A DNA stretch of 64,000 nt, from the NCBI RefSeq assembly GCF_009709575.1, contig NZ_WIXO01000001.1, positions 1,054,001 through 1,118,000 of the forward strand, written 5' to 3'. Both the position numbers and the translations under genes were made by a program. The first letter of the stretch is position 1. The number at the start of each line of letters is the position of its first letter. The notes beneath the pieces are model-generated. The model saw only the letters and a list, made by a program, of their open reading frames with translations. It had not been told where the DNA came from and did not search any database. Origin of the DNA: Streptomyces taklimakanensis (GTDB lineage Bacteria; Actinomycetota; Actinomycetes; Streptomycetales; Streptomycetaceae). Shown here one piece after another: positions 50,516 through 59,615 of the stretch.

Positions 50516-50657
50516 CACCCCGCACAGGGTGAGCCCGACCCGACCCTCACGCGGGCACCGCTTTCGCGGGGCCGCTGCCACAGGGCCCCGCGAAGTGACC
50601 CGCGACGCAGGTCACAGTAATCATCAGGGCCGTACGAGAGGAGAGGAAGGCAACACC

Positions 50658-51557
50658 ATGACCACCGCACCCGAGCGCACCACCGACCTTTACCCGACGC
50701 GTGGCACCACCGAGGTGATCACCCCGCGTCAGGACCCGGTGGTGTGGTCCGAGCCCGGAGCGCCGGGGCCGATCGAGGCCGCCGACCTCCAGGCTTACGA
50801 GCGGGACGGCTTCCTGGCGATCGACCAGCTCATCACCCCCGAGGAGGTGGAGGTCTACGCCGGAGAGCTGGAGCGGCTGATCTCGGACCCGTTGATCCGC
50901 GCGGACGAGCGCTCGATCGTCGAGCCCAAGTCGCAGGAGATCCGGTCCGTCTTCGAGGTACACAAGATCAGCCAGGTCTTCGCGGACCTGGTGCGGGACC
51001 CGCGCGTGGTGGGCCGCGCGCGGCAGATCCTCGGCTCCGACGTCTACGTCCACCAGAGCCGGATCAACGTCAAGCCGGGCTTCGGAGCCTCGGGGTTCTA
51101 CTGGCACTCCGACTTCGAGACCTGGCACGCCGAGGACGGCCTGCCGAACATGCGGACGGTGTCCGTGTCGATCGCGCTGACCGAGAACTACGCGACCAAC
51201 GGTGGTCTGATGATCATGCCGGGATCGCACAAGACGTTCCTCGGCTGCGCGGGGGCCACCCCGAAGGACAACTACAAGAAGTCGCTGCAGATGCAGGACG
51301 CCGGCACCCCCTCGGACGAGGCGCTGACGCAGCTGGCGAGCGAGTACGGCATCCGGCTGTTCACCGGCAAGCCCGGCTCCGCGACCTGGTTCGACTGCAA
51401 CTGCATGCACGGCTCCGGGGACAACATCACCCCGTACCCGCGGAGCAACGTCTTCATCGTCTTCAACAGTGTGGAGAACACCGCGGTGGAGCCGTTCGCC
51501 GCGCCCGTGCGGCGCCCTGAGTTCATCGGCGCCCGGGACTTCACCCCGGTGAGGTGA
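50658..51557 (+). CDS. ectD: Ectoine hydroxylase EctD
   Basis: 299 residues. Fe(II)/2-oxoglutarate dioxygenase that makes 5-hydroxyectoine. Iron ligands in WHSDFETWH (HxD) and the later His of NCMHGSGDN; YVHQSRINVKPGF and PGSHKTFLGC are characteristic EctD stretches. ATG 50658 with AGAGGAAGG upstream. Last gene of the cluster. Confidence 0.95.
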   Translation: MTTAPERTTDLYPTRGTTEVITPRQDPVVWSEPGAPGPIEAADLQAYERDGFLAIDQLITPEEVEVYAGELERLISDPLIRADERSIVEPKSQEIRSVFEVHKISQVFADLVRDPRVVGRARQILGSDVYVHQSRINVKPGFGASGFYWHSDFETWHAEDGLPNMRTVSVSIALTENYATNGGLMIMPGSHKTFLGCAGATPKDNYKKSLQMQDAGTPSDEALTQLASEYGIRLFTGKPGSATWFDCNCMHGSGDNITPYPRSNVFIVFNSVENTAVEPFAAPVRRPEFIGARDFTPVR

Positions 51558-51640
51558 CACGGACCCGCGGCGCGGGCGAAGACCGCCCGCGCCGCGGGTG
51601 AGCCGCCGCTCGGACGGCGGGGAACCGGAAGGAAAGCCGG

Positions 51641-51677
51641 GGAAGGGGCGGGACCGCACGGCGGTCCCGCCCCTTCC
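51641..51677. terminator. Bidirectional terminator after ectD
   Basis: GGAAGGGGCGGGACCGC pairs exactly with 51661-51677 across a 3-nt loop, 17 bp perfect. It separates ectD from the convergent GH53 gene. Confidence 0.88.
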
Positions 51678-51737
51678 TCCGTCCTCCCGGCGCGCTCTCC
51701 CGGGGCGGCCTCCCCGGCCGCCCCGGGCGCGGGTCGG

Positions 51738-52859
51738 TCAGCCGCGGCCCAGTACCTCCAGGGCCGGCAGGGCGCGGCCGTCGTAGTCGAAGAGCGCCTG
51801 GTTCTCCCAGCCGTTGCCCGAGGCCGGATCGGCCGGGTCCCAACCGTTGCCGGGCACCGCGGTCCAGGTGGGCTCCCAGTAGAACAGCCCCAGGCCGCGC
51901 CCGTGGGGGACGGCGGCCACGACCGCCGTGATGTCCCGCAGCCAGGCCGCCTGTCCGGCGGGGGTCGCGGGGTAGCCGGGAACGAGCTCGGAGGGCAGGT
52001 CGACGATGTTCTCCAGGAAGTCCTCGCTGTCCAGCCGGAAGGGGTAGGCGGTCTCGGCGACGACGACGTCCCTGCGGTAGCGGGCGGAGACGTCGTCCAG
52101 GTTGGCCTGGAGGTCGGCGAGCGTGCCGTGCCAGTAGCCGTAGAAGGACAGGGCGATGACGTCGAAGGGGACGCCGTGCGCCACCGCGTTGTCGAACCAC
52201 CAGCGGGTCTCGGCGTTGCGACCGCCCTCGGCCAGGTGGAGGGCGACCCGGATGCCCGGCGAGGCGGCACGCGCGGCCTCCGCGCCCGCGGTGAGCAGGG
52301 CGGCGAGGCGGGGCCAGTCGTCGGTGGAGCCGTCGGGCCAGAGCATGCCGCCGTTGATCTCGTTGCCGATCTGGACCATGGCGGCCGGGGTCCCCTGGGC
52401 GCGCAGCGCGCCCAGGACGTCGGCGGTGTGCTCCCTCACGGCCTGCTCCAGGGCCGCTCCGTGGAGTTCCTCCCAGGCGGCGGGCTTGTACTGCTTGCCC
52501 GGGTCGGCCCAGGTGTCGGAGTAGTGGAAGTCGACCAGGATCCGCATGCCCCGCTCGTGCATCCGCCGGGCGGTGCGCAGGACGTGCGGTGTGGTGTGGT
52601 AGCCGTCGGCCGGGTCCACCCAGACCTTCAGCCGTCCCCAGTTGACCCCGGCTCCCGCCAGGATGCGGACGGGATCGTCCCGTCTGCCGTCGGCCCGGTG
52701 GTAGGTGCCGCCGAGGTCCTCGCTCTTGGCCAGGGAGGACAGGTCGGCCCCGCGGACGCGGAGCCGCCGCGCGGCGGCGGCCGTGCCGGGCACGGCGGTG
52801 GCCAGGGCGGGTGCGGCCAGGGCGGCCGCCCCCAGTCGCAGGGCGGTGCGTCTGCGCAT
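51738..52859 (-). CDS. Secreted endo-beta-1,4-galactanase (GH53)
   Basis: 373 residues. Tat-like signal RRRTALRLGAAALAAPALATAVPGTAAA, then a GH53 TIM barrel: RGADLSSLAKSED, RLKVWVDPADGYH, VDFHYSDTWADPGKQ, and the two catalytic Glu in MVQIGNEINGG and VVVAETAYP. The family hydrolyses galactan/arabinogalactan type I. No carbohydrate-binding module is present. It lies 153 nt downstream of the GH42 gene on the same strand, so the two probably form one operon. Confidence 0.9.
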   Translation of the reverse strand: MRRRTALRLGAAALAAPALATAVPGTAAAARRLRVRGADLSSLAKSEDLGGTYHRADGRRDDPVRILAGAGVNWGRLKVWVDPADGYHTTPHVLRTARRMHERGMRILVDFHYSDTWADPGKQYKPAAWEELHGAALEQAVREHTADVLGALRAQGTPAAMVQIGNEINGGMLWPDGSTDDWPRLAALLTAGAEAARAASPGIRVALHLAEGGRNAETRWWFDNAVAHGVPFDVIALSFYGYWHGTLADLQANLDDVSARYRRDVVVAETAYPFRLDSEDFLENIVDLPSELVPGYPATPAGQAAWLRDITAVVAAVPHGRGLGLFYWEPTWTAVPGNGWDPADPASGNGWENQALFDYDGRALPALEVLGRG

Positions 52860-52953
52860 GTCGTGACCCTTTCTTCCGCTTGTTTCGGTCGTTCCGGTCG
52901 TTCCGTCGTTCCGGTCGCTTGACGTTCCGACGCCCCGCGGTGCCCCCGTCCCT

Positions 52954-52983
52954 CCGCCCGCTCGGTGCGTTCCGAGCGGGCGG
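52954..52983 (-). terminator. Hairpin between GH42 and GH53 genes
   Basis: CCGCCCGCTCGG pairs exactly with 52972-52983, 12 bp with a 6-nt loop. It may reduce readthrough from the GH42 gene into the GH53 gene. Short repeats of GTTCCGGTC (52885-52920) lie between it and the GH53 start; their role is unclear. Confidence 0.6.
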
Positions 52984-53012
52984 GGCGTCCGCCCGGCCGT
53001 CGCCCGGGCGGC

Positions 53013-55019
53013 TCAGTCCCGGAGGCGGACCACGCGGACCCCGCCCGCGGGCACCACCAGGCGCCCGGAGACCCGCTCCTCGCCGGGCAGCTCCGCACCG
53101 TCGCCCTCCAGCGGCACCTTGACCTCGGCATCGGTGTGGTTGAGGGCGAACAGGTAGGTGCCGCCCTCCCCCGAGCGGCGCACCACCTCGACGTCGCGCG
53201 GAAGGTCGTCGCGCGGCGCCAGTCCCGCGTCGTCGCAGGCCGCGTCCAGCACGGCGGCCAGCCCCGCCGGGGCCAGCCGCGCCGAGACGTACCAGGCGGT
53301 GCCCCGCCCCAGCCGGTGGCGGGTGACGGCCGGACCGCCGGCGGCGGGCCCGTCGAGGTAGGACCACACCGTCTCGGCGCCGCGCGGCACCACCGTCTCG
53401 GCCCACACCTCCGCCTCCAGCGAAGGGCCGTCCGCGCCGGCGATCGTCACCGTCCGTCCGGCCCGCAGCGGCTGGAACTCCTCCACCGTCACCCCCAGGA
53501 CGTCCCGCAGCGCGCCCGGGTGCGGGCCGGGGTGGACGGCGTCGTACTCGTCGACGATGCCGGAGAAGCAGGAGACGACCAGGGTGCCGCCGTCCTCGAC
53601 GTAGGCGCGCAGTCTCTCTCCCGTCTCCTTCGTGGCCAGGTACAGGGCGGGCACCACGACCAGCGGGTGGGTCGCCAGGCGCGGGGCGGCGGCGTCGGGC
53701 GGGAGGAAGTCGGCGGTCAGATGGCGGTCGAAGAGCGCGGCGTACCAGGCCTCCAGGCGTTCACGGGCGTCGAGGTCGTCGCTGGGCCGCCACTCCAGGC
53801 GCTGCGCCCGCCACGACTGCCAGTCCCACACCACCCCGACGTCCGTGACGGTACGAGTGCCGCGGACCTCCTCCAACGCGCCGACCCGGGTGCCCAGCTC
53901 GACCACCTCGCGCCAGACGCGGCTGTCGGTGCCGGCGTGCGGGACCATCGCCGAGTGGAACTTCTCCGCGCCGAAGCGGGAGGCCCGCCACTGGAAGAAC
54001 ATCGCCCCCTCCGAGCCGCGGGCGATGTGGGCCAGCGAGTTGCGGGCCATCTCCCCGGGGCGCTTGGCGATGCCGCGCCGCTGCCAGTTGACGCCGCTGG
54101 TGGAGTGCTCCAGCAGCAGCCACGGGCCGCCGCCGGCGACCGAGCGGGTCAGATCGGCGGTCATCGAGAGGTTGACGTGGTTGCGGTCGTCCTCGGCCGT
54201 CAGGTAGTGGTCGTTGGTGACGATGTCGACCTCGCGCCCCCAGGCCCAGTAGTCGATGGTGTCGCACTGGGCGGGCGAGACCATGAAGTTGGTGGTCACC
54301 GGTACGCCCGGCGACAGTTCGTGCAGCAGGTCGCGCTCGCGGCGGAAGTTGGCCAGGGCGCTGTCGTCGGCGAAGCGCGCGTAGTCCAGGCGCTGGGCGG
54401 GGTTGCAGACGGTGGGGGTGGCCCGGGGCGGCCGGATCTCCTCCCAGTCGTGGTAGACCTGCCCCCAGAAGGTCGTCCCCCAGGCCTCGTTGAGCGCCTC
54501 CAGGGTGGTGTAGCGCTCCCGCAGCCAGGTGCGGAAGGCGGCGGCGGAGGTCTCGCAGTAGCACTCCAGGACGGGGACGCCGTACTCGTTGTGGACATGC
54601 CACATCACCACCGCCGGGTGCCTGCCGTAGCGTTCGCCCAGCGCGCGGGTGATCCGGGCGGCCGCCTCCCGGTAGGCGGGCGAGTTGTGGCAGATCGCGC
54701 CGCGCGAGCCGATCTCCCAGCGCACTCCCTCCCGGCTGACGGGCAGTGCCTCGGGGTGGGCGCGGTAGAACCAGGCGGGCGGCACCACGGTGGGGGTGGC
54801 CAGGTCGACACCGATGCCGGCCTCGTGGAGCAGTTCGACGATCCGGTCCAGCCGGTCGAAGTCGTACTCGCCCTCGCGGGGTTCGATCATCGCCCAGGAG
54901 AAGATCCCGACGCTGACCATGGTCACCCCGGCTTCGCGCATCAGCGCGACGTCCTCGTGCCAGACCTCCTCGGGCCACTGCTCGGGGTTGTAGTCGCCGC
55001 CGTAGGCGAGGCGCGTCAT
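53013..55019 (-). CDS. Beta-galactosidase (GH42)
   Basis: 668 residues. GH42 A domain (about 1-390): YGGDYNPEQWPEEVW, VGIFSWAMIEPREGEYDF, and the acid/base Glu in WHVHNEYG; the nucleophile Glu is probably in LLLEHSTSGVNW. Cys residues near ECYCE fit the zinc site seen in some GH42 enzymes. Trimerisation and C-terminal beta domains follow. No signal peptide, so it acts inside the cell on imported galacto-oligosaccharides. ATG 55019 has AGGAGG upstream. Confidence 0.92.
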   Translation of the reverse strand: MTRLAYGGDYNPEQWPEEVWHEDVALMREAGVTMVSVGIFSWAMIEPREGEYDFDRLDRIVELLHEAGIGVDLATPTVVPPAWFYRAHPEALPVSREGVRWEIGSRGAICHNSPAYREAAARITRALGERYGRHPAVVMWHVHNEYGVPVLECYCETSAAAFRTWLRERYTTLEALNEAWGTTFWGQVYHDWEEIRPPRATPTVCNPAQRLDYARFADDSALANFRRERDLLHELSPGVPVTTNFMVSPAQCDTIDYWAWGREVDIVTNDHYLTAEDDRNHVNLSMTADLTRSVAGGGPWLLLEHSTSGVNWQRRGIAKRPGEMARNSLAHIARGSEGAMFFQWRASRFGAEKFHSAMVPHAGTDSRVWREVVELGTRVGALEEVRGTRTVTDVGVVWDWQSWRAQRLEWRPSDDLDARERLEAWYAALFDRHLTADFLPPDAAAPRLATHPLVVVPALYLATKETGERLRAYVEDGGTLVVSCFSGIVDEYDAVHPGPHPGALRDVLGVTVEEFQPLRAGRTVTIAGADGPSLEAEVWAETVVPRGAETVWSYLDGPAAGGPAVTRHRLGRGTAWYVSARLAPAGLAAVLDAACDDAGLAPRDDLPRDVEVVRRSGEGGTYLFALNHTDAEVKVPLEGDGAELPGEERVSGRLVVPAGGVRVVRLRD

Positions 55020-55081
55020 ACGACCTCCTGGGTCGGGACAGGGGCCCTCCGGGCCCCGGTATGGCTGGAAACCGAGCCGAT

Positions 55082-55099
55082 ACTGTGAACGTTCACAGT
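55082..55099. promoter_or_regulatory. LacI-type operator O1 (perfect palindrome)
   Basis: ACTGTGAACGTTCACAGT, an 18-bp perfect palindrome with the central CG typical of LacI/GalR sites. It is 63 bp upstream of the GH42 start. Confidence 0.85.
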
Positions 55100-55143
55100 C
55101 GCTTGTCGGCCGTGTCACCTAGAAAACAACAGGTTCCCAACCA

Positions 55144-55186
55144 TTGACAAGAGCGATTACGGCTTTTCTACTGTGCACGTTCACAG
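55144..55186 (+). promoter_or_regulatory. Sugar-transporter promoter overlapped by operator O2
   Basis: TTGACA (55144-55149), 17-bp spacer, TCTACT (55167-55172). Operator O2, CTGTGCACGTTCACAG at 55171-55186, has one imperfect pair and overlaps the -10/+1 region. This arrangement predicts repression by the LacI protein encoded at 58505. Confidence 0.75.
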
Positions 55187-55206
55187 AACCCTGTCAGGGA
55201 GGGACC

Positions 55207-56499
55207 ATGAACAACCGCACCGTCGCGGCATGCACCGCCGCCACCCTGGCGGCCGCCGTCCTCACCGGCTGCGGCTCGTCCGGGGACTCGGCCGGGTCCG
55301 GACCGGTCGAGCTGACCTACTGGACCTGGGCGCCGGGCATGGACAAGGTCGTCCGGCTCTGGAACGAGAAGCATCCGGACGTGCGGGTCACGGTGAAGAA
55401 GCAGGCCGGTGGCGACGACCTGGTCACCAAGACCATCACCGCGGCGAAGGCGGGCGAGGCCCCCGACCTGATGCAGGCGGAGTACCAGGCGCTGCCCACC
55501 CTGGTCGGCAACGACGTCCTGGCCGACGTGTCCGACCACGTGGCCGGGGCGGAGAAGGAGTTCGCCCCCGGTCTGTGGCAGCAGGTCACCCTGGGCACCG
55601 ACGCGGTCTACGCGCTCCCCCAGGACTCCGGCCCGATGATGCTCTTCTACCGCCAGGACCTCTTCGAGGAGTACGGCCTGTCCGTCCCCGCCACCTGGGA
55701 GGAGTTCGCCGCCACCGCCCGGGAGCTGAAGGAGAAGGAGCCGGAGGCGGACCTCACCACCTTCTCCAGCAACGACGCCGGACTCTTCGCCGGTCTCGCC
55801 CAGCAGGCCGGCGCCCGCTGGTGGACCACCGAGGGCCAGAAGTGGAAGGTCGCCATCGACGATACCGCCACCCGGAAGGTCGCCGACTTCTGGGGCGGCC
55901 TGGTGGAGGAGGGCGTCATCGACAACCAGCCGATGTACACCCCGGCCTGGAACAACGCCCTCAACACCGGCCGGCAGCTCGCCTGGGTCAGCGCCGTGTG
56001 GGCCCCCGGCACCCTGACCACCGCCGCCCCCGACACCAGGGGCAAGTGGGCGATGGCCCCCCTGCCCCAGTGGGAGGAGGGCGCGAACACCACCGGCAGT
56101 TGGGGCGGCTCCACCACCGCCGTCACCAACGACTCCGACCACAAGGAGGCCGCCGCCGAGTTCGCCACCTGGCTGAACACCGACCCCGAGGCGCTGGCCG
56201 CCCTGGTGAAGGAGAGCGGCATCTACCCCGCCGCACAGGCCGCCCAGACCGGTGACGCCCTGGCCGAGGCCCCGGACTTCTTCCCCAACCAGCCCGACTT
56301 CTACGAGCGGGCCGCGAAGATCGCGGCGGGTACCGCGCCCGCCGCCTGGGGCCCCAACGTCAACGTCGCCTACAGCACCTTCAAGGACGCCTTCGGCAAG
56401 GCCGCCAAGGACCGGGCCGACTTCGACGCCGCGCTGCGCACCATGCACGAGGCGACCGTGGCGGACCTGAAGAAGCAGGGATTCGAGGTCGCCGAGTGA
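55207..56499 (+). CDS. ABC transporter sugar-binding lipoprotein
   Basis: 430 residues. Lipoprotein signal with lipobox LTGC at about residues 19-22, then a family-1 extracellular solute-binding fold (ELTYWTWAPGMDKVVRLWNEKHPDVRV; GSWGGSTTAVTNDSDHKEAA). It probably captures galactan-derived oligosaccharides. ATG 55207 follows AGGGAGGG. It overlaps the first permease by GTGA. Confidence 0.93.
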   Translation: MNNRTVAACTAATLAAAVLTGCGSSGDSAGSGPVELTYWTWAPGMDKVVRLWNEKHPDVRVTVKKQAGGDDLVTKTITAAKAGEAPDLMQAEYQALPTLVGNDVLADVSDHVAGAEKEFAPGLWQQVTLGTDAVYALPQDSGPMMLFYRQDLFEEYGLSVPATWEEFAATARELKEKEPEADLTTFSSNDAGLFAGLAQQAGARWWTTEGQKWKVAIDDTATRKVADFWGGLVEEGVIDNQPMYTPAWNNALNTGRQLAWVSAVWAPGTLTTAAPDTRGKWAMAPLPQWEEGANTTGSWGGSTTAVTNDSDHKEAAAEFATWLNTDPEALAALVKESGIYPAAQAAQTGDALAEAPDFFPNQPDFYERAAKIAAGTAPAAWGPNVNVAYSTFKDAFGKAAKDRADFDAALRTMHEATVADLKKQGFEVAE

Positions 56500-57509
56500 C
56501 ACCGGCGACCCGCACCACACGGGTGTCTCCGGCGGCGCGGTCCGCGAAGACCGCGCCGCCGACCCCGACGGACCCGACGACCCCAGCGACGCGCGCCCCG
56601 CGCGGGACGCGCGGCACACGACGGGCTCCGTACCTCTTCCTCCTGCCCGCCACCGCCCTGTTCCTCCTCTTCTTCGCGCTCCCCGTCTGCCACGCCCTGT
56701 ACCTCAGCCTGCGCAGGGTCGAGGTCAAGGGACTCGGCCTGGGCAGCGGCGCGCGCGAGGAGGTGTGGGCCGGCCTGTCCAACTACACGGACGCGCTCAC
56801 CGACTCCGAACTGGTCGCCGGCGCGCTGCGGGTGCTGGGCTACGGCCTGATCGTCGTCCCCACCATGCTCGGTCTCGCCCTGGTCTTCGCCCTGATGCTG
56901 GACGCCGACCGGGTCCGGGGCCGCTCGTTCACCCGGCTGGCGATCTTCCTGCCGTACGCCGTTCCCGGGGTGATCGCGGCACTGCTGTGGGGCTTCCTCT
57001 ACCTGCCGGACATCAGCCCCTTCCACCACGTGCTGCGCGAGCTCGGGCTGCCGGAGCCGGACCTGCTCGACGGCGGTCCGCTCTACGTCGCGCTCGCCAA
57101 CATCGCCGTCTGGGGCGGCACCGGCTTCAACATGATCGTCATCTACACGGCGCTGCGCGCGATCCCCGCCGAGGTCTACGAGGCCGCGCGGCTGGACGGC
57201 TGCTCACAACTGCAGATCGCGCTGCGGATCAAGATCCCGATGGTGGCGCCGTCGCTGGTGCTGACCTTCTTCTTCTCGGTCATCGCCACGCTCCAGGTGT
57301 TCAGCGAACCCACCACGCTCAAGCCTCTGACCAACAGCGTTCCCACCACCTGGAGTCCGCTGATGAAGGTCTACGAGGACGCCTTCGTCAGGAACGACAT
57401 CCACACGGCCGCCGCCACCGCGGTGGTCATCGCCGCGGTGACGCTCGTGCTCTCCTTCGGCTTCCTCAGGATCGCAGGCTCCCGTACCCGCCAGGGGGAA
57501 ACCCGATGA
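56496..57509 (+). CDS. ABC sugar transporter permease 1
   Basis: 337 residues. MalF-like inner-membrane permease with six predicted helices after a Thr/Pro-rich N-terminus. The EAA-loop motif is EAARLDGCSQLQIALRIKIPM. GTG 56496 overlaps the lipoprotein stop. No ATPase gene follows, so a shared MsiK-type ATPase is expected. Confidence 0.9.
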   Translation: MTPATRTTRVSPAARSAKTAPPTPTDPTTPATRAPRGTRGTRRAPYLFLLPATALFLLFFALPVCHALYLSLRRVEVKGLGLGSGAREEVWAGLSNYTDALTDSELVAGALRVLGYGLIVVPTMLGLALVFALMLDADRVRGRSFTRLAIFLPYAVPGVIAALLWGFLYLPDISPFHHVLRELGLPEPDLLDGGPLYVALANIAVWGGTGFNMIVIYTALRAIPAEVYEAARLDGCSQLQIALRIKIPMVAPSLVLTFFFSVIATLQVFSEPTTLKPLTNSVPTTWSPLMKVYEDAFVRNDIHTAAATAVVIAAVTLVLSFGFLRIAGSRTRQGETR

Positions 57510-58381
57510 CCGCCACCCTCTCCGCCCCTCTTCCCCCCACGCCGCGCGCCCCGCGCCGGATCGCGGCGCTGCCCACCGCGGCGCTGTTCCTGGGGGCGCT
57601 CTACTGCCTGCTGCCGGTCGCCTGGGTCCTGATCGCCGCCACCAAGTCCGGCCGGGAGTTGTTCTCCACCTTCACCTTCCTGCCCGGCACCGGGTTCACC
57701 GAGAACCTGGCGGACCTGTCGGCCTACCGCGACGGCGTCTACTGGCAGTGGATGGGCAACTCGGCCCTCTACGCCGGACTCGGCGCCCTGCTGTCCACCG
57801 CGGTCTCCGCGCTGGCCGGGTACGCCCTGGCGGTCTACCGCTTCCGCGGCCGGGAAGCCGTCTTCAACGTCCTGCTCACCGGGGTGCTGATGCCCCCGGT
57901 CATCCTGGCCGTGCCGCAGTACCTGCTGTTGGCCGAGGCGAACCTGACCGACACCCACCTGTCGGTGCTGCTGCCGTCGATCCTGTCCCCCTACGGCGTC
58001 TACCTGGCGCGCGTCTACGCGTCCGCCGCCGTACCGAAGGACGTGGTCGAGGCGGGACGGACGGACGGCTCCGGCGAGTGGCGGATCTTCCGCTCCCTGG
58101 CGCTGCCGATGATGCTGCCGGGCCTGGTGACGGTCTTCCTCTTCCAGTTCGTCGCGATCTGGAACAACTTCCTGCTGCCGTACATCATGCTCGGCGACGA
58201 CGAGAAGTTCCCGGTCACCCTGGGGCTGTTCACCCTGCTCCAGCAGGGTGCGAGCAGCCCGGCCCTGTACACCCTGGTGATCACCGGGGCACTGTTGGCG
58301 ATCGTGCCGCTGATCGTCCTGTTCCTGGTGATCCAGCGGTTCTGGAGCCTGGACCTGCTCTCCGGCGCCGTAAAGTCCTGA
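57506..58381 (+). CDS. ABC sugar transporter permease 2
   Basis: 291 residues. MalG-like permease with six helices and the EAA-loop variant EAGRTDGSGEWRIFRSLALPMMLPG. ATG 57506 overlaps the first permease's stop. Ends 123 nt before the LacI gene. Confidence 0.92.
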   Translation: MTATLSAPLPPTPRAPRRIAALPTAALFLGALYCLLPVAWVLIAATKSGRELFSTFTFLPGTGFTENLADLSAYRDGVYWQWMGNSALYAGLGALLSTAVSALAGYALAVYRFRGREAVFNVLLTGVLMPPVILAVPQYLLLAEANLTDTHLSVLLPSILSPYGVYLARVYASAAVPKDVVEAGRTDGSGEWRIFRSLALPMMLPGLVTVFLFQFVAIWNNFLLPYIMLGDDEKFPVTLGLFTLLQQGASSPALYTLVITGALLAIVPLIVLFLVIQRFWSLDLLSGAVKS

Positions 58382-58504
58382 CCGTCACCCCGCGCGGGAG
58401 AACGGCACGACGGCACACCGGAGCGGGAGATCGACGGGACGCGAGGGCGCGAGGGCGCGACGGCGCGCGCGCAGAAGGGGACGAGGAACGAGGATGGGCA
58501 CCGC

Positions 58505-59536
58505 ATGAGCGGCGGCGAGCGGCGACGTCCGCCGACGATCCACGACGTGGCCCGGGAGGCGGGCGTCTCGCGGGGCACGGTCTCGCGCTTCCTCAACGGA
58601 GGACACAACGTCAGCCCGGCCGCGGCCGACGCGGTACGGGCGGCCATCCGCAGGACCGGATACGTCGTCAACCGGCACGCCCGCAGTCTGATCACCGGTC
58701 GCTCGGACTCGGTGGCCTTCCTGCTCACCGAGCCGCAGGAGAAGCTCTTCGAGGACCCCAACTTCAACGTGCTGCTGCGGGGCTGCACCCAGGCGCTGGC
58801 CGCGCACGACATCCCACTGCTGCTGATGATCGCCGGCACCCCCGCCGAACGGCGCCGTGTCATCCGTTACGTCACCGCCGGCCACGTCGACGGGGTACTG
58901 CTGGTCTCCAGCCACACCGGCGACCCGGTGGCCGAGCACCTGCTGGGAACGGGCATACCGGTGGTCGCCAGCGGCAAGCCGATCGACCGGCAGGGACGTA
59001 CGGCCAGGTTGGCGCACGTGGCGGCGGACGACCGGGCCGGCGCCCGGGAGATGGTGCGGCACCTGGTGTCCACCGGCCGCCGCACCATCGCCACGGTCGC
59101 CGGCCCGCCGGACACCCCCGGCGGCGTGGAGCGCCTGGCGGGCTGGCGCGAGGTGCTCGTGGAAGCCGGCCTGCCGGCCGGGGACGAGCTGGTCGCCCAC
59201 GGCGACTACAGCCGCGGCAGCGGAGAGCGGGCCACGGCCGAGCTGCTGGACCGCGTCCCGGACCTGGACGCGGTGTTCGTCGCCTCCGACCTGATGGCGC
59301 GGGGAGCCCTGGCCGCCCTGGAACGGGCGGGGCGGCGGGTGCCCCGGGACGTGGCGGTCGGCGGTTTCGACGACTCCCCCGCCGCCGTCTCCGGCCTTCC
59401 GGAGCTGACCACCATCCGCCAGCCCTGGGACCGGATCAGCTCGGAGATGGTGCGGGTGCTGCTGGCCCTGATCGGCGGCGAGGAACCGTCGGCGGTCGTC
59501 CTGCCGACCGAGCTGGTGGTCCGCGAGTCGGCCTGA
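58505..59536 (+). CDS. LacI-family transcriptional regulator
   Basis: 343 residues. N-terminal LacI HTH (TIHDVAREAGVSRGTVSRFLNGGHNVSP) with hinge helix, then a periplasmic-binding-like effector domain (GVLLVSSHTG, AVFVASDLMARGALAALERAGRRVPRDVAVGGFDDSP). Likely represses the galactan genes through the twin operators at 55082 and 55171, with a galacto-oligosaccharide as inducer. The start is ATG 58505. Confidence 0.92.
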   Translation: MSGGERRRPPTIHDVAREAGVSRGTVSRFLNGGHNVSPAAADAVRAAIRRTGYVVNRHARSLITGRSDSVAFLLTEPQEKLFEDPNFNVLLRGCTQALAAHDIPLLLMIAGTPAERRRVIRYVTAGHVDGVLLVSSHTGDPVAEHLLGTGIPVVASGKPIDRQGRTARLAHVAADDRAGAREMVRHLVSTGRRTIATVAGPPDTPGGVERLAGWREVLVEAGLPAGDELVAHGDYSRGSGERATAELLDRVPDLDAVFVASDLMARGALAALERAGRRVPRDVAVGGFDDSPAAVSGLPELTTIRQPWDRISSEMVRVLLALIGGEEPSAVVLPTELVVRESA

Positions 59537-59542
59537 CGCTGT

Positions 59543-59599
59543 GGGGCGCGGTGGGGCGGGACGGGGTGGCCGGTCGCCTCCGCCGCCCCACCGCGCCCC
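59543..59599. terminator. Bidirectional terminator after the LacI gene
   Basis: GGGGCGCGGTGGGGCGG pairs exactly with 59583-59599, 17 bp with a 23-nt loop, between convergent genes. Confidence 0.75.
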
Positions 59600-59615
59600 G
59601 CGTCCGCCCGCCCCC

